Source of the DNA: Rhodomicrobium sp. Az07
Lineage (GTDB): Bacteria; Pseudomonadota; Alphaproteobacteria; Rhizobiales; Rhodomicrobiaceae
Reading direction: 5' to 3'
Assembly: GCF_018619475.1 (NCBI RefSeq)
Contig: NZ_JAHFZG010000001.1
Location: 1-64,000 of the forward strand
DNA: 64,000 nucleotides
Shown: one piece after another, positions 30,726 to 40,238 of the stretch
Position numbering within the stretch: the stretch's first letter is position 1
Layout of the letters: each line of letters begins with the position of its first letter
Made by a program: the position numbers and the translations under genes
The notes under the pieces: generated by a model
What the model was told of the DNA's origin: nothing
Databases searched by the model: none
The model's input: the letters and a program-made list of their open reading frames with translations, nothing else

Positions 30726-32378
30726 CTAATCGGCGGCGACGTCCTCGCTTATATGCATCGCCGGAATGCGGATCACCGCCTTCAAGCCGCCGAGATTGCT
30801 CCTGTCGAGCGTGATGTCGCCGCCGTGGCTTCTCACGATGTCGCGCGCGATGGCAAGACCGAGGCCCGTGCTTTTCTTGTTCTGGTTGCGCGCCGCGTCG
30901 AGGCTGTGGAACGGCCGGAACACGACCTCGCGCTTGTCCGCCGGAATACCGGGGCCGTCGTCCTCGACCACCACCGTCAGCCAGCCATGCGAGCGCAGCG
31001 CGCGGATCTGGATCGTGGTCGCGTAGCGTGTCGCATTGGTGACGAGGTTCAGCACCGCGCGCTTGAACGCGTTGCGGCGCAGCGCCACGATCAGCGGGTT
31101 TTGCCGCACGTCGAGCCGAAGCGTCTTGCCCGGCTCTTCCACCGCCGTCTGCACCTCTTCGAGAATGCTGCGGACGTCGACGCGCCGGATCTTCTCGCCC
31201 GCCGCACCCTTCGCGAAGGCCATGTAGTCTTCGAGCATCTGCTGCATCTCGTCGACGTCACGCTTCAGCGCCTCGATCTGTGGCGCGTGCATCATCGCAA
31301 GCTGAAGACGAAAGCGGGTGAGGATCGTGCGCAGATCATGGCTGACGCCTGCGAGCATGATGGTACGCTGTTCGACGTGGCGCTCGATCCGGTCGCGCAT
31401 GTCGAGGAACGCCTGGGCCGCGAGCCGCACTTCGCGCGCGCCGCGAACGCGGAAATCCGGCGGCGCGGGGCGGCCGCGCCCGAAGCGGTCGGCGGCGTCG
31501 GCAAGCGCCAGAATCGGGCGAATCTGGTTCCTCAGAAACAGGATCGCGACGATGAGCAGTATGGTCGCAGAGGTCACCATCCACACGATGAAGAAGTGCG
31601 TGTTGGACGGGATGAGCTGCGCGCGCTGTGCGAGCACTCGCATCACCGCGCCTTCGAGCTTGATGCGCACCTCGATGTAGTTCGAGGAACCGACCGTGTC
31701 GATCCAGTACGGCCTGTTGAGGCGGCGGCTGATTTCCCCCGAAAGGTAGCGGTCGAGGAAGCCGAAGAACGGCTTCGACCTCGTGACGGGCAGTTGTTCG
31801 CCCGGCAGGAAGCGCACCGACAGCGACAGGTTTTCGCGCGCGAGGCGGGAGAGGCGGTCGAGATCGGCCTGGGTCTTCGCCGTCATCGTCTCGTAGGTAT
31901 CGGCGAGCATGGCGATGTCCTGTGCCGTCGCGACGGAGAGACGGCGCGTCACGACCTGCCAATGCCGGTCGAGAAAGACGAAGGCGAGGATCGATTGCAA
32001 GATGACGATCGGCGCAATGATGATGATGAGCGCGCGAGTGTAAAGGCCCTTCGGCGCGAGCGAGCCGACAGCGGAAAACACGCGTCCGAGGAAGGGCGCG
32101 CGATAGGTGGGCTCGTTTTCCCGCGCCGGAACGGGCGGAGACGCGGCCGGCGTGCCCTTTGCCTTGTCGGTCAGGTCCAGCTTGATGGCTTCGGTCCCTT
32201 GTTTGCCGCTGTCTGCCGAGGTGCGATTTGCGAGCCGCGAACAAGCATGCGCCTCAGTCCAGATAAAGAATGTATCCCTTGCCGCGCACGGTATGGAGAT
32301 AAGCCGGGTTCGCCGGATCGGTCTCGATCTTCTGGCGAAGCCGGTTGATCTGCACGTCGACGGCGCGCTCGTTCTCAT
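30726..32378 (-). CDS. Membrane sensor histidine kinase (EnvZ-like)
   Basis: The protein has a first membrane helix (YTRALIIIIAPIVILQSILAFVFL), a periplasmic sensor region of about 130 residues and a second helix (FFIVWMVTSATILLIVAILFL). A HAMP-type linker, the phosphoacceptor box LAGVSHDLRTILTRFRLQL and the ATPase motifs VLNLVTNATRYA, VVVEDDGPGIPADKREVVFRPF and STGLGLAIARDIVRSHGG follow. ATG 32378 overlaps the response-regulator gene by 125 bases and gives an odd N-terminus. GTG 32081 (MFSAVGSLAPKGLYTR) would give a normal short cytoplasmic start, so the true start is unsettled. It should phosphorylate the OmpR-type regulator encoded just upstream. Confidence 0.9.
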   Translation of the reverse strand: MRTSAPSTCRSTGFARRSRPIRRTRLISIPCAARDTFFIWTEAHACSRLANRTSADSGKQGTEAIKLDLTDKAKGTPAASPPVPARENEPTYRAPFLGRVFSAVGSLAPKGLYTRALIIIIAPIVILQSILAFVFLDRHWQVVTRRLSVATAQDIAMLADTYETMTAKTQADLDRLSRLARENLSLSVRFLPGEQLPVTRSKPFFGFLDRYLSGEISRRLNRPYWIDTVGSSNYIEVRIKLEGAVMRVLAQRAQLIPSNTHFFIVWMVTSATILLIVAILFLRNQIRPILALADAADRFGRGRPAPPDFRVRGAREVRLAAQAFLDMRDRIERHVEQRTIMLAGVSHDLRTILTRFRLQLAMMHAPQIEALKRDVDEMQQMLEDYMAFAKGAAGEKIRRVDVRSILEEVQTAVEEPGKTLRLDVRQNPLIVALRRNAFKRAVLNLVTNATRYATTIQIRALRSHGWLTVVVEDDGPGIPADKREVVFRPFHSLDAARNQNKKSTGLGLAIARDIVRSHGGDITLDRSNLGGLKAVIRIPAMHISEDVAAD

Positions 32379-32988
32379 ACTCGCCGAGCCTTGCGAGATC
32401 CTCGCGCGACACGGGTTCGCCGCCCGCCAGTGCGAATTCGCGCAGCACCTCGCGCTCGCGGTCGGTCAGGCGGATCGGCTCGTCGCCGCGCTTCAACTCG
32501 TTCTTCCTGAGGTCGAACAGGAACGGCCCGAAGCGCACCTCGCCGTGCTTCGTCTTGGGCGAAGCGTGACGGCGAAGGATGTTTTGCAGGCGCAGCAAAA
32601 GTTCGCGCGGCTCGAACGGCTTCGCCACATAGTCGTCCACGCCGAGTTCCAGACCCCGCACGCGGTGCTCCGGCTCCGACCGTGCCGTCAGCATGAGGAT
32701 GGCGACATCGGATTCCTTCCTCAGCCAATCGGCGATGTCGAAGCCGCTCTCGCCCGGCATCATCACGTCGAGGATGAGGCAGTCGAAAGCGATGCTCCGA
32801 AGCTTCGCGCGCGCGGCCGCGCCGTCGCCGGCCTGAGTTACGCGGAACCCGTTCTGGCGAAGATATCCCGCCAGCAGATCGCGGATGCGTTCGTCGTCGT
32901 CCACAACGAGAATGTGCGGCGCGTCGTCGGAGAGCGGGGGCGCGTCCATCTCGGACGCCGGCACGGCGGACGCTGTCACGGCGGTCAT
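32254..32988 (-). CDS. OmpR-family response regulator (PetR-like)
   Basis: The 244-residue product has a receiver domain (ILVVDDDERIRDLLAGYLRQNG, phosphoacceptor in CLILDVMMPGESGFD, MLTARSE, KPF). A winged-helix DNA-binding domain follows (IRLTDREREVLREFALAGGEPVSRE, then VDVQINRLRQKIETDPANPAYLHTVRGKGYIL). I chose ATG 32988; a TTG at 33054 would add 22 residues. The kinase gene follows directly, and ilvE is divergent, a neighbourhood seen with PetR/PetP-type systems in Alphaproteobacteria. The signal and regulon are unknown. Confidence 0.92.
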   Translation of the reverse strand: MTAVTASAVPASEMDAPPLSDDAPHILVVDDDERIRDLLAGYLRQNGFRVTQAGDGAAARAKLRSIAFDCLILDVMMPGESGFDIADWLRKESDVAILMLTARSEPEHRVRGLELGVDDYVAKPFEPRELLLRLQNILRRHASPKTKHGEVRFGPFLFDLRKNELKRGDEPIRLTDREREVLREFALAGGEPVSREDLARLGEYENERAVDVQINRLRQKIETDPANPAYLHTVRGKGYILYLD

Positions 32989-33163
32989 GGGCAGGTGGGC
33001 CTCATTCTTCCAAAGCTTGACGATTAAGTGATGATAAGTTTTGACTGGACGCAAGCGATATTGAAGCGCTTTATTTCGTTCACTCTGGCATTTCCGAGGC
33101 TGGAGTCGTGTGCATTGCGCACCGTTTTCTGACGAACAAGAGCAAGAACGATTGGAGATTGCG

Positions 33164-34081
33164 ATGGCTGGCCCAGCCCCTGTTCCTTATGACCAACGCG
33201 ACGGTTTCATTTGGATGGACGGCGGCCTCGTACCGTGGCGCGATGCGAAGGTGCATGTCCTGACGCACGCCCTCCATTACGGCAGCGGCGTGTTCGAAGG
33301 CGCGCGCATCTATGAGGGCGAGGTTTTCGCGTCCCTGCGCCATGCCGAGCGGCTTCGCAAATCGGCGGAAATCATCGGCTTCGAAGTGCCCTATTCGGCA
33401 GAGCAACTCGATCAGGCGTTCCGCGACGTGATCAAGGCGCAGAAGCTCGACGAAGGCTATATCCGCCCGATCGCGTGGCGCGGCCCGGAAGAAATTGGCG
33501 TCGCCGCCAAGCATACGAAGATCCACGTCGCCGTCGCCGTTTGGGAATGGGGTTCCTACTTCCCGATGGAAGAGCGGCTGAAAGGCATCCGCCTGTGCTT
33601 CGCGCAGTACCGCCGCCCCGATCCGGCGACTGCCCCGTGCACCGCGAAGGCGGCCGGACTGTACATGATCTGCACCATCGAGAAGCATCGCTCGATGGAC
33701 CTCGGCTATAATGACGCGCTGATGCTCGACTGGCGCGGCTTCGTCGCCGAGGCCACAGGCGCGAACATCTTCTTCGTGAAGGACGGCCAGATTCACACGC
33801 CGCTGGCGGACTGCTTCCTGAACGGCATCACGCGCCAGACCCTCATCGCGCTGGCGAAGGCGCGCGGCATCGCGGTGCACGAACGCCGTATCCAGCCGGA
33901 GGAAATGGCGGGCTTCGAGCAGTGCTTCCTGACCGGTTCGGCTGCCGAAGTGACGCCTGTCTCCGAGATCGGCGAATATCGCTTCACGGTGGGCGAGATC
34001 ACGAAATCGCTCATGGAAGAATACAGCGCGCTCGCGCGTCCGAGCACGCGGCCGGACAACCGGCGCGAGCTGGCGGCTTGA
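33164..34081 (+). CDS. ilvE: Branched-chain amino acid aminotransferase
   Basis: This 305-residue class IV PLP aminotransferase exchanges amino groups between Leu/Ile/Val and 2-oxoglutarate. It shows the family start VPYDQRDGFIWMDGGLVPWRDAKVHVLTHALHYGSGVFEGARIY, then YIRPIAWRG. CTAKAAGLYMICTIEKHRSMDLGYNDALMLD contains the PLP lysine, and EATGANIFFVKDG, LNGITRQTLIALA and CFLTGSAAEVTPV follow. ATG 33164 has GGAG upstream; upstream in-frame codons are not homologous in style. It is divergent from the response-regulator gene. Confidence 0.95.
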   Translation: MAGPAPVPYDQRDGFIWMDGGLVPWRDAKVHVLTHALHYGSGVFEGARIYEGEVFASLRHAERLRKSAEIIGFEVPYSAEQLDQAFRDVIKAQKLDEGYIRPIAWRGPEEIGVAAKHTKIHVAVAVWEWGSYFPMEERLKGIRLCFAQYRRPDPATAPCTAKAAGLYMICTIEKHRSMDLGYNDALMLDWRGFVAEATGANIFFVKDGQIHTPLADCFLNGITRQTLIALAKARGIAVHERRIQPEEMAGFEQCFLTGSAAEVTPVSEIGEYRFTVGEITKSLMEEYSALARPSTRPDNRRELAA

Positions 34082-34156
34082 CTTGCCGCTCTGTCGCTTA
34101 AAAGTCGGGATGCCGACGCCTGAGACGCTTTCGTTTCTCGGGCGCCGCGTTTCTTG

Positions 34157-34178
34157 GGATGGCGCTTGGCCGCCATCC
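34157..34178. terminator. Hairpin between converging ilvE and livF
   Basis: GGATGGCG (34157-34164) and CGCCATCC (34171-34178) make a perfect 8-bp stem with a 6-base loop, located between the two converging genes. T-runs are weak on both sides, so it may act as a modest bidirectional terminator. Confidence 0.5.
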
Positions 34179-34191
34179 TTCGTCTTGCCCC

Positions 34192-34944
34192 TCAGATCGC
34201 CAGATACCGGAGGCGCAACTCCTCATCGTCGAGCACATCCTTCGCAGCGCCGTCGTAAACGACCTCTCCTGAATCGAGGATGACCGCGCGATCGGAGAGA
34301 TGGAGTGCGGCGACGGCGTTTTGCTCCACGATGATGCTGGTAATGCCCGCGGCCCGCACCTCAAGAAGCGCCTTCGCAATGTCGTGCCTGACAACGGGGG
34401 CAAGTCCTTCGTAAGGTTCGTCCAGAAGCAGCAGCTTGACATCGCGAGCAAGCGCCCTGGCAATAGCCAGCATCTGCTGCTCGCCGCCTGACATCGTGGT
34501 GCCCTCCTGCTTCCGCCGCTCCGCCAAGCGTGGAAACAACGCATAAATGCGCTCGAAAGGCCACCCCACCTCGCCAGAGATAATGGCGAGCTGCAAGTTC
34601 TGCTCGACCGTCAGGCCGGGAATGATCCGGCGGTCTTCCTGGACGAGCTGGATTCCCGCCTGCGCCGCGATGTAGTTCGGCTTGCCGTCCAGCCTGAGAC
34701 CATCGAGACAGATCTCTCCGCTGCGGAGTTCCGGGTTTGTTGCACGGGCGATTGCCCGAAGGGTGGAAGTCTTGCCCGCGCCGTTGCGTCCCAAAAGGGC
34801 GAGGATCTGCCCCTTCTCCAGAGAGAACGACACATTTTGAACGATGTAGCTGTCGCCGTAATAGGCGTCGAGACCGCGGCAGAAGAAAAATGGCGCTGCG
34901 TTCGCTTCGCTTGTATTGGGGCGGTCAAGTGTCCGAACGCTCAT
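34192..34944 (-). CDS. livF: LivF-type ABC importer ATPase
   Basis: This 250-residue ATPase has Walker A LLGRNGAGKTS, Q-loop LVQEDRRIIPGLTVEQNL, signature MSGGEQQMLAIARAL, Walker B LLLLDEPYEGLAP and the switch region IIVEQNA, which has Gln-Asn in place of the usual His, as is normal for LivF. It is the last gene of the SBP-livH-livM-livG-livF operon and overlaps livG by four bases (ATGA). With LivG it energises uptake through LivHM. The substrate class (branched-chain amino acids, urea or short amides) is not decidable from this subunit. Confidence 0.94.
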   Translation of the reverse strand: MSVRTLDRPNTSEANAAPFFFCRGLDAYYGDSYIVQNVSFSLEKGQILALLGRNGAGKTSTLRAIARATNPELRSGEICLDGLRLDGKPNYIAAQAGIQLVQEDRRIIPGLTVEQNLQLAIISGEVGWPFERIYALFPRLAERRKQEGTTMSGGEQQMLAIARALARDVKLLLLDEPYEGLAPVVRHDIAKALLEVRAAGITSIIVEQNAVAALHLSDRAVILDSGEVVYDGAAKDVLDDEELRLRYLAI

Positions 34945-35702
34945 AGCTCCTCGTCTCCAAGATAGGCCTCGATGACTTTCGGGTTGCCTTTGATTTCTTC
35001 GGGAGCGCCCTGCGCTATCACCCGTCCATTTGCAAGAACCGTGATCCGATCCGCGAGCGAAAAGACCACGTGCATGTCGTGCTCGATGATCACGATCGTC
35101 ATGCCCGATTGCTTGATCTTCTTGAGGAGATCCACGGTGGCGTTGGTGTCCGCGCGGGCCATCCCCGCCGTCGGCTCGTCGAGAAGCAGAAGCTTCGGCT
35201 TCTGCGTCAGGCACATAGCCAGTTCGAGCCGCCGCTTGTCTCCGCGTGATAAAGCGCTTGCGAGGTGATTGAAGTGGTACCCAAGGCCAAGATCGGTCAG
35301 CACCTTTTCCGCTGTGCTGACGATTTCATGCTGTGCGTCGAAGCGGGAGAACAGGTGGAGGCTGAACGCTCCATCCCGACGGGCCAGCATCGACATCATC
35401 ACATTCTCGATGACGGTAAGATCGCCGAATATTTCCGGCGTCTGAAACACGCGTGCGACGCCAAGCTGGCAGATTTCATGCGGATGACGCCCGGTAAGCT
35501 CCACGCCATCGAACAGAACCTTGCCCTGGGTGGGTTCCAGTCGCCCGACGCAGACATTGAGCAAGGTCGATTTGCCCGCGCCGTTGGGGCCGATGATGGC
35601 GTGCGTCTCGCCCTGGCGGATGTCGAGATTGACATCGGCCAGAGCATGCAGGCCCGCAAAGGTCTTGTGGACGTGGTCGATATGCAAGACGATGTTGTTC
35701 AT
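34941..35702 (-). CDS. livG: LivG-type ABC importer ATPase
   Basis: The 253-residue ATPase has Walker [16 protein letters not shown]-loop [20 protein letters not shown], Walker [13 protein letters not shown], and the His switch in IIEHDM. The signature motif reads [10 protein letters not shown] rather than LSGGQ, which marks a LivG subgroup rather than a broken protein. It overlaps livM and livF by four bases on either side, so the whole operon is translationally coupled. Confidence 0.94.
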   Translation of the reverse strand: MNNIVLHIDHVHKTFAGLHALADVNLDIRQGETHAIIGPNGAGKSTLLNVCVGRLEPTQGKVLFDGVELTGRHPHEICQLGVARVFQTPEIFGDLTVIENVMMSMLARRDGAFSLHLFSRFDAQHEIVSTAEKVLTDLGLGYHFNHLASALSRGDKRRLELAMCLTQKPKLLLLDEPTAGMARADTNATVDLLKKIKQSGMTIVIIEHDMHVVFSLADRITVLANGRVIAQGAPEEIKGNPKVIEAYLGDEEL

Positions 35703-36922
35703 TGCGCTGTCGTCCCGATTTTGGCTTCGGCCAAGGCTTTTTCCGGCGCGGGGTGCGCTCCGTAGTCGGCCGGCATTTCCTCGATCACGCTTTCACCCAC
35801 GATGTCGCGCTGCGCAGAGTCGCCGAGAGATTTGACGGGCGGCGTGTGCTTCACCCTGAAGACGCGCATCACGCCTTCCATGATGCCTCCGGGCAGGAAG
35901 ATGACGACCACCATGAACAACAGGCCCAGCGTGAGCTGCCAGCCTTCGCCGACGAACAGCGACAAGGTCTTCACAACGCCGTCATGGATGCTTTCCGGCA
36001 GGAATGACAACGTAGTGCCCAGTTGGGCCTCGTTGTAGGCGGAGAAGATGTTCTCGAAATACTTGATCACGCCCGAGCCGAGCACAGGACCAAGCAGCGT
36101 TCCCGCGCCCCCGAGGATGGTCATGAGAACGACCTCTCCGGAAGCCGTCCACTGCATGCGCTCCGCTCCGGCCAGCGGGTCGGTCGCCGCCATCAGAGAG
36201 CCGGCGAGCCCCGCATACATGCCCGAAATGACGAAGGCGGTCAGCAGGTATGGGCGAGAGTTGAATCCCGTGTATCCCATGCGGTTCTGGTTCGTCTTGA
36301 TCGCCCGCAACGTCATGCCGAAGGGCGAGCGGAAGATCGCCACGGAGAACGCGAAAGCCACAACAAGCACGGCCGCGCAAACATAGTAGCCGGTCCAGCC
36401 CGTCATTGGCAGACCGAAAAGCGATGGAGACTGGCCGAGCACACCGACCGCCGAGTCGAGGTATCGCGGATCATCCCGCAGCACGCGCAACCCGGTTTCG
36501 CCATTCGTAATGGGCGTCAGTACCGAGTAGGCCAGATTATAGCACATCTGGGCGAAGGCCAGCGTCAGGATCGAGAAGTAGATTCCCGAGCGCCGCAGGC
36601 TGACATATCCGATGGCGAGCGCGAACAGGCCCGACACGAGGATCGCCCCGATCACTGCGGGGAGAATGTTTACGGACACGAGCTTGAACGACCATACCGC
36701 TGCATAAGAGCCCACGCCAAGGAATACGGCGTGGCCGAACGACAGGTAGCCGGTAAGGCCGAACAGGATATTGAAGCCGACCGCAAAGATGCCGAAGATG
36801 GCGAACTTCACGAGAAGATCCGGATAACCCGCTCCGAAGGGCGCTGCGAGCAGCGGGGCGGCGACCGCCGCGACCGCGAAGCAGCCCAGCAGGATGACGT
36901 CTCTGACCTTTGTGTTCCGCAT
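35699..36922 (-). CDS. livM: LivM-type ABC importer permease
   Basis: This 407-residue permease has about ten membrane helices, including [38 protein letters not shown] (the conserved [12 protein letters not shown] motif), [38 protein letters not shown] (ATPase contact) and [22 protein letters not shown]-terminal cytoplasmic tail of about 55 residues ([15 protein letters not shown] onward) is longer than usual. It lies four bases after livH and overlaps livG. Confidence 0.94.
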   Translation of the reverse strand: MRNTKVRDVILLGCFAVAAVAAPLLAAPFGAGYPDLLVKFAIFGIFAVGFNILFGLTGYLSFGHAVFLGVGSYAAVWSFKLVSVNILPAVIGAILVSGLFALAIGYVSLRRSGIYFSILTLAFAQMCYNLAYSVLTPITNGETGLRVLRDDPRYLDSAVGVLGQSPSLFGLPMTGWTGYYVCAAVLVVAFAFSVAIFRSPFGMTLRAIKTNQNRMGYTGFNSRPYLLTAFVISGMYAGLAGSLMAATDPLAGAERMQWTASGEVVLMTILGGAGTLLGPVLGSGVIKYFENIFSAYNEAQLGTTLSFLPESIHDGVVKTLSLFVGEGWQLTLGLLFMVVVIFLPGGIMEGVMRVFRVKHTPPVKSLGDSAQRDIVGESVIEEMPADYGAHPAPEKALAEAKIGTTAQ

Positions 36923-36926
36923 CGGT

Positions 36927-37934
36927 TCAGCTCTCCATAATGCCCTTGCGCCCCATCAGTCCTCGCGGGCGAACAAGGAGGATGACGACGGCGACGAGGT
37001 AAATGATGATCTGGTCTATGCCGGGCAGGATTGACTTGACTTCGTTCATCGATGCGAAGGACTGCAAGATGCCTAGAAGAAACCCAGCCAGGACTGCACC
37101 CGGCAAGGATCCCATGCCGCCGACAACAACAACAACGAATGAGAGAACCAGGAAGTCCATCCCCATGTGATAGTCGGGGGGCACGATGGGCGTGTACATC
37201 AGCCCTGCAAGTCCTGCCACGACACCGGCAAGACCGAAAACGATGGTAAATCGGCGCTGGATATTGATACCGAGCAGGCCGACCGTTTCGCGGTCCTGAG
37301 TACCCGCCCGCACGACCATGCCGAAGGTGGTGAAACGAAGAAACGCCATGACCGCCGCAACCACGCCCAGGGAGAATAGAAAGTACACGATGCGCCAATA
37401 GGGATAGGAGATGGCGGAGGTGATCGCGAGGCTGCCTGAAACCGCCGACGGCGCGGTTTGCGGAATGGGGTTCGCGCCGAAAAACTGCTTCACGATCTCC
37501 TGGAGGATGATGGCGAGGCCGAAGGTGACGAGAATCTGGTCTGCGTGCGGACGCTTGTAGAAAAAGCGAATGAGGCCCCGTTCCATGATGAGCGAGATGA
37601 TCAGCATCACCGGAATGGCGAGCAGGATCGAGACCGGAACCGAATAGTCGATGAGGAACTTGCCCCAATCGCCGAGCAGCGCCTGAACGTAGGGTGTCCG
37701 TATTTCCAGCGGCGAGCCCCACGGCGTCAACTGCGTCGGGTCGACCACCACGGTTTCGTAAGAGAGAAACTTGTTCATTGCCACGGCGCAGAAAGCGCCG
37801 AGCATGAACAGCGCGCCATGTGCAAAATTCACGACGCCGAGGGTGCCGAAAACGAGCGTAAGCCCGAGCGCTATCAGCGCGTAAGCTCCGCCCTTGTCGA
37901 GCCCATTCATGATCTGGAGGAGGATCGCATCCAT
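36927..37934 (-). CDS. livH: LivH-type ABC importer permease
   Basis: This 335-residue permease begins [48 protein letters not shown], the diagnostic LivH start. It then has an unusually long loop (about residues 55-90), [43 protein letters not shown] (ATPase contact) and [20 protein letters not shown]. It is second in the operon, about 200 bases after the binding-protein gene, with two strong hairpins between. Confidence 0.94.
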   Translation of the reverse strand: MDAILLQIMNGLDKGGAYALIALGLTLVFGTLGVVNFAHGALFMLGAFCAVAMNKFLSYETVVVDPTQLTPWGSPLEIRTPYVQALLGDWGKFLIDYSVPVSILLAIPVMLIISLIMERGLIRFFYKRPHADQILVTFGLAIILQEIVKQFFGANPIPQTAPSAVSGSLAITSAISYPYWRIVYFLFSLGVVAAVMAFLRFTTFGMVVRAGTQDRETVGLLGINIQRRFTIVFGLAGVVAGLAGLMYTPIVPPDYHMGMDFLVLSFVVVVVGGMGSLPGAVLAGFLLGILQSFASMNEVKSILPGIDQIIIYLVAVVILLVRPRGLMGRKGIMES

Positions 37935-38014
37935 GGATCTGCCAACCGTTGCCTTTCACGCCGCTCCCTGGGGAGCCGAACCGGACAATGCAAAATTAGG
38001 TAGTCAAGTACTTT

Positions 38015-38101
38015 GCTCCCGAGCGCAGCACGAGGCGCTCTGCTCGGGAGCGAGAAGCCGCGCCGCTACCTCGGCCGGCTTCCGCAAGGAGTCGCCGGCC
38101 G
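38015..38101 (-). terminator. Two strong hairpins between the binding-protein gene and livH
   Basis: The first hairpin is GCTCCCGAGC (38015-38024) with GCTCGGGAGC (38042-38051), 10 bp perfect with a 17-base loop. The second is CGGCCGGC (38072-38079) with GCCGGCCG (38094-38101), 8 bp perfect. Neither has a T-run. In importer operons such hairpins often protect or attenuate transcripts so that the binding protein is made in excess; I infer that here. Confidence 0.6.
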
Positions 38102-38138
38102 GGCATTGAACGCTACGAGCCCTTTTGTTTGATGCGGT

Positions 38139-39491
38139 TTAGCCGCACTTTTTCGCGGCGCTTGAGCCAAGTTCGCCGCCGAAGATGGCCGGATCGTAAG
38201 TGACGTCAGCCGCGGGAACATTCTTCACGATCTCAAGCAGATCGTACTTGTCCTTCGGGTTGGCCTTCCCTTTCACGACGAGCACTTCCTTGAAGCACTG
38301 GTGATCGGCGGCGCGATAAAGGGTCTTTCCGTTGCCGAGGCCATCGAATTCGAAGCCTTCGAGCGCCTTGATGACTTCCGTCGGATTGAAGGTGCCAGCG
38401 CGTTCGCAGGCGTCCGCGTAAAGGATGGCCTGGACATAGCAGGTCTGCGCGGCCTGCGACGGCGGCGTGCCATAGGCGGCGCCGAACGACTTTGTGAATG
38501 TCTTGGTCGCGTCGTCGGTAAGCTTCCAGTCCCAGTTGGCCGTTCCGAGAATGCCCTTGATGTTGTCGCCGGCACCCTGCGCCATCAGTTCCGAGAAGAG
38601 CGGGACGACGATCTCGAACTTCTTGCCGTTCGCCATCTTCTCGCGAAGTCCGAACTGGACCGCCTGGGTCAAGGAGTTGATCATGTCCTTGCCGTAGTGG
38701 TTCAGGATCAGCACGTCGGCGCCAGAGTTCACTACGGGCGTGATGTACTGGGAGAAATCGCCCGCGCCGAGCGGCGTGCGCACGGTCTTGATCGTTTTCC
38801 AGCCGAGTTGCTCGGTGGCGTTCTTGATCGATTCCTCCTGAGTCCAGCCCCAGGTGTAGTCGGCGGTCAGATGGTAGGCCGCGCGATCCTTGCCGTAGTT
38901 TTCGGCGAGCACGGGGCCGAGCGCGACGCCCGACATATAGGCGTTGAAGAAGTGCCGGAAGCCGTAGGCGCGCTTGTCCTTGCCGGTCGTGTCGTTCGAA
39001 TGCGTGAGGCCAGCCATGAAGATCACGCCAGCGTCGTGACAGAGAGATTGCACAGCGACGGCCACGCCCGACGACGATCCGCCGGTGACCATAACGACGC
39101 CGTCCTTTTCGATCATGCGCTTGGCCGAAGCGCGCGCTGCGTCGGACTTTGTCTGAGTGTCGCCCGTCACATAGGCGACCTTCTTGCCGAGAACGCCGTT
39201 GCCCTTGAGGGCCAGCGGCTTCATGGTCTTCAGCATCCCGCCGTCGCCCTCGCCGTTCAGGTGCTTGACGGCAAGCTGATAGGCGCGAAGCTCGTCGGCG
39301 CCTTCATCCGCATACGCCCCCGTTTGGGGAACGTTGAAACCGAAGGTCACAGTGTCGCCCTTGGGCATATTGCAGAAGTCGTCGGCCCAGGCATCCCGGA
39401 TGAAAAAGGTCGGTGCCGCGACAGTCGCCACGCCCGCGAGACCCGTCTTCAGTAGTGTTCTCCGGCTCACGATAATTTTGCTTTTGGTCAT
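38139..39491 (-). CDS. ABC importer substrate-binding protein with Tat-type signal
   Basis: The 450-residue product begins with a Tat-like signal (SRRTLLKTGLAGVATVAAPTFF, cleavage near AWA). A type I periplasmic-binding fold of the LivK/amide class follows: TVTFGFNVPQTGAYADEGADELRAYQLAVKHLNGE, YVTGDTQTKSDAARASAKRMIEKDGVVMVTGGSSSGVAVAVQ and TLVILNHYG-type strands (here DVLILNHYGKDMIN). It is first of the leftward importer operon, with an AGGGAG ribosome site. Size and class fit amide, urea or branched-chain amino acid binding, and the substrate cannot be chosen from sequence. Tat export of a LivK-type protein implies folding before transport. Confidence 0.9.
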   Translation of the reverse strand: MTKSKIIVSRRTLLKTGLAGVATVAAPTFFIRDAWADDFCNMPKGDTVTFGFNVPQTGAYADEGADELRAYQLAVKHLNGEGDGGMLKTMKPLALKGNGVLGKKVAYVTGDTQTKSDAARASAKRMIEKDGVVMVTGGSSSGVAVAVQSLCHDAGVIFMAGLTHSNDTTGKDKRAYGFRHFFNAYMSGVALGPVLAENYGKDRAAYHLTADYTWGWTQEESIKNATEQLGWKTIKTVRTPLGAGDFSQYITPVVNSGADVLILNHYGKDMINSLTQAVQFGLREKMANGKKFEIVVPLFSELMAQGAGDNIKGILGTANWDWKLTDDATKTFTKSFGAAYGTPPSQAAQTCYVQAILYADACERAGTFNPTEVIKALEGFEFDGLGNGKTLYRAADHQCFKEVLVVKGKANPKDKYDLLEIVKNVPAADVTYDPAIFGGELGSSAAKKCG

Positions 39492-40238
39492 TCCCTACTC
39501 CCTAAGCTCAATTATTATCTGTTTTTTACGAAGCCCGCTGTTGATGCCGGCTCGTACCAAGCAATAGAGGCAAAAGAGTACTATTGCCGCGGTTGCGCCG
39601 CTAACTTGGCGGATGCGGAGCGATCGGGTCAAGGGAGACGTTCGGCTAAAGGCCGAGGCTTGTGCGAGCGTGGCACCAGCATAATAGAGGGGTGGAGCGA
39701 AGGTGCATCGGCCGGATATTTGCGAGGTAGATCGACTGCTTACGTTATCGCAGTCGCACCACGAAATGCGGGCTGCCGGCGCTGCATGATCGCGGCCCGC
39801 TCCGCCAGTTCACGACTATTTTCGCGGAACCTGTGCCGTGTGCGGAATCCCCTTGGAGGCGCAGTCAGTTATGCGCCGCAATCTACGCGAGTATTGATAT
39901 CTCGGATATATTTTAACTGTACTACTATCTGATAGGCGTGCATGCATCACAGCCCCATCAATCGGAGCCCCGGGCGCGCAAGCGCGATCCGGCACGCGGC
40001 GACACCTGCCCGCTCGAAAAGCCTCGGCCCTCCGATAAACGCCCGTCCCGCAACCGGGAAGTTGCGTTTCGTCGAAAAAACTCGGCGTCGATAGCACCGT
40101 CCTTTAAGAAAACCGATAATAATATTCATCTCCAAGCCGCCATCCGGTTTGGTTATCCTGAGAAATCAACTTGTCGATTAGGACTTAAGCTTGAGCTGTC
40201 CTCCGAAGAATTGTCATGAATTGCGTCCGTCGCCGGGA
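39492..40238. other. Long intergenic region without a recognised gene
   Basis: These 747 bases lie between the divergent starts of the binding-protein gene and the efflux adaptor gene. Short open frames exist on both strands, but none has a convincing start site, composition or recognisable protein. An AT-rich stretch near 39895-39935 and another near 40105-40185 are the likely promoter areas for the pump. A decayed regulator gene is possible but I cannot support it. Confidence 0.5.

Noticed and set aside
39606-40219. Small open frames in the gap before the efflux genes
   Set aside because: No recognisable protein, no good ribosome sites, and composition like non-coding DNA.
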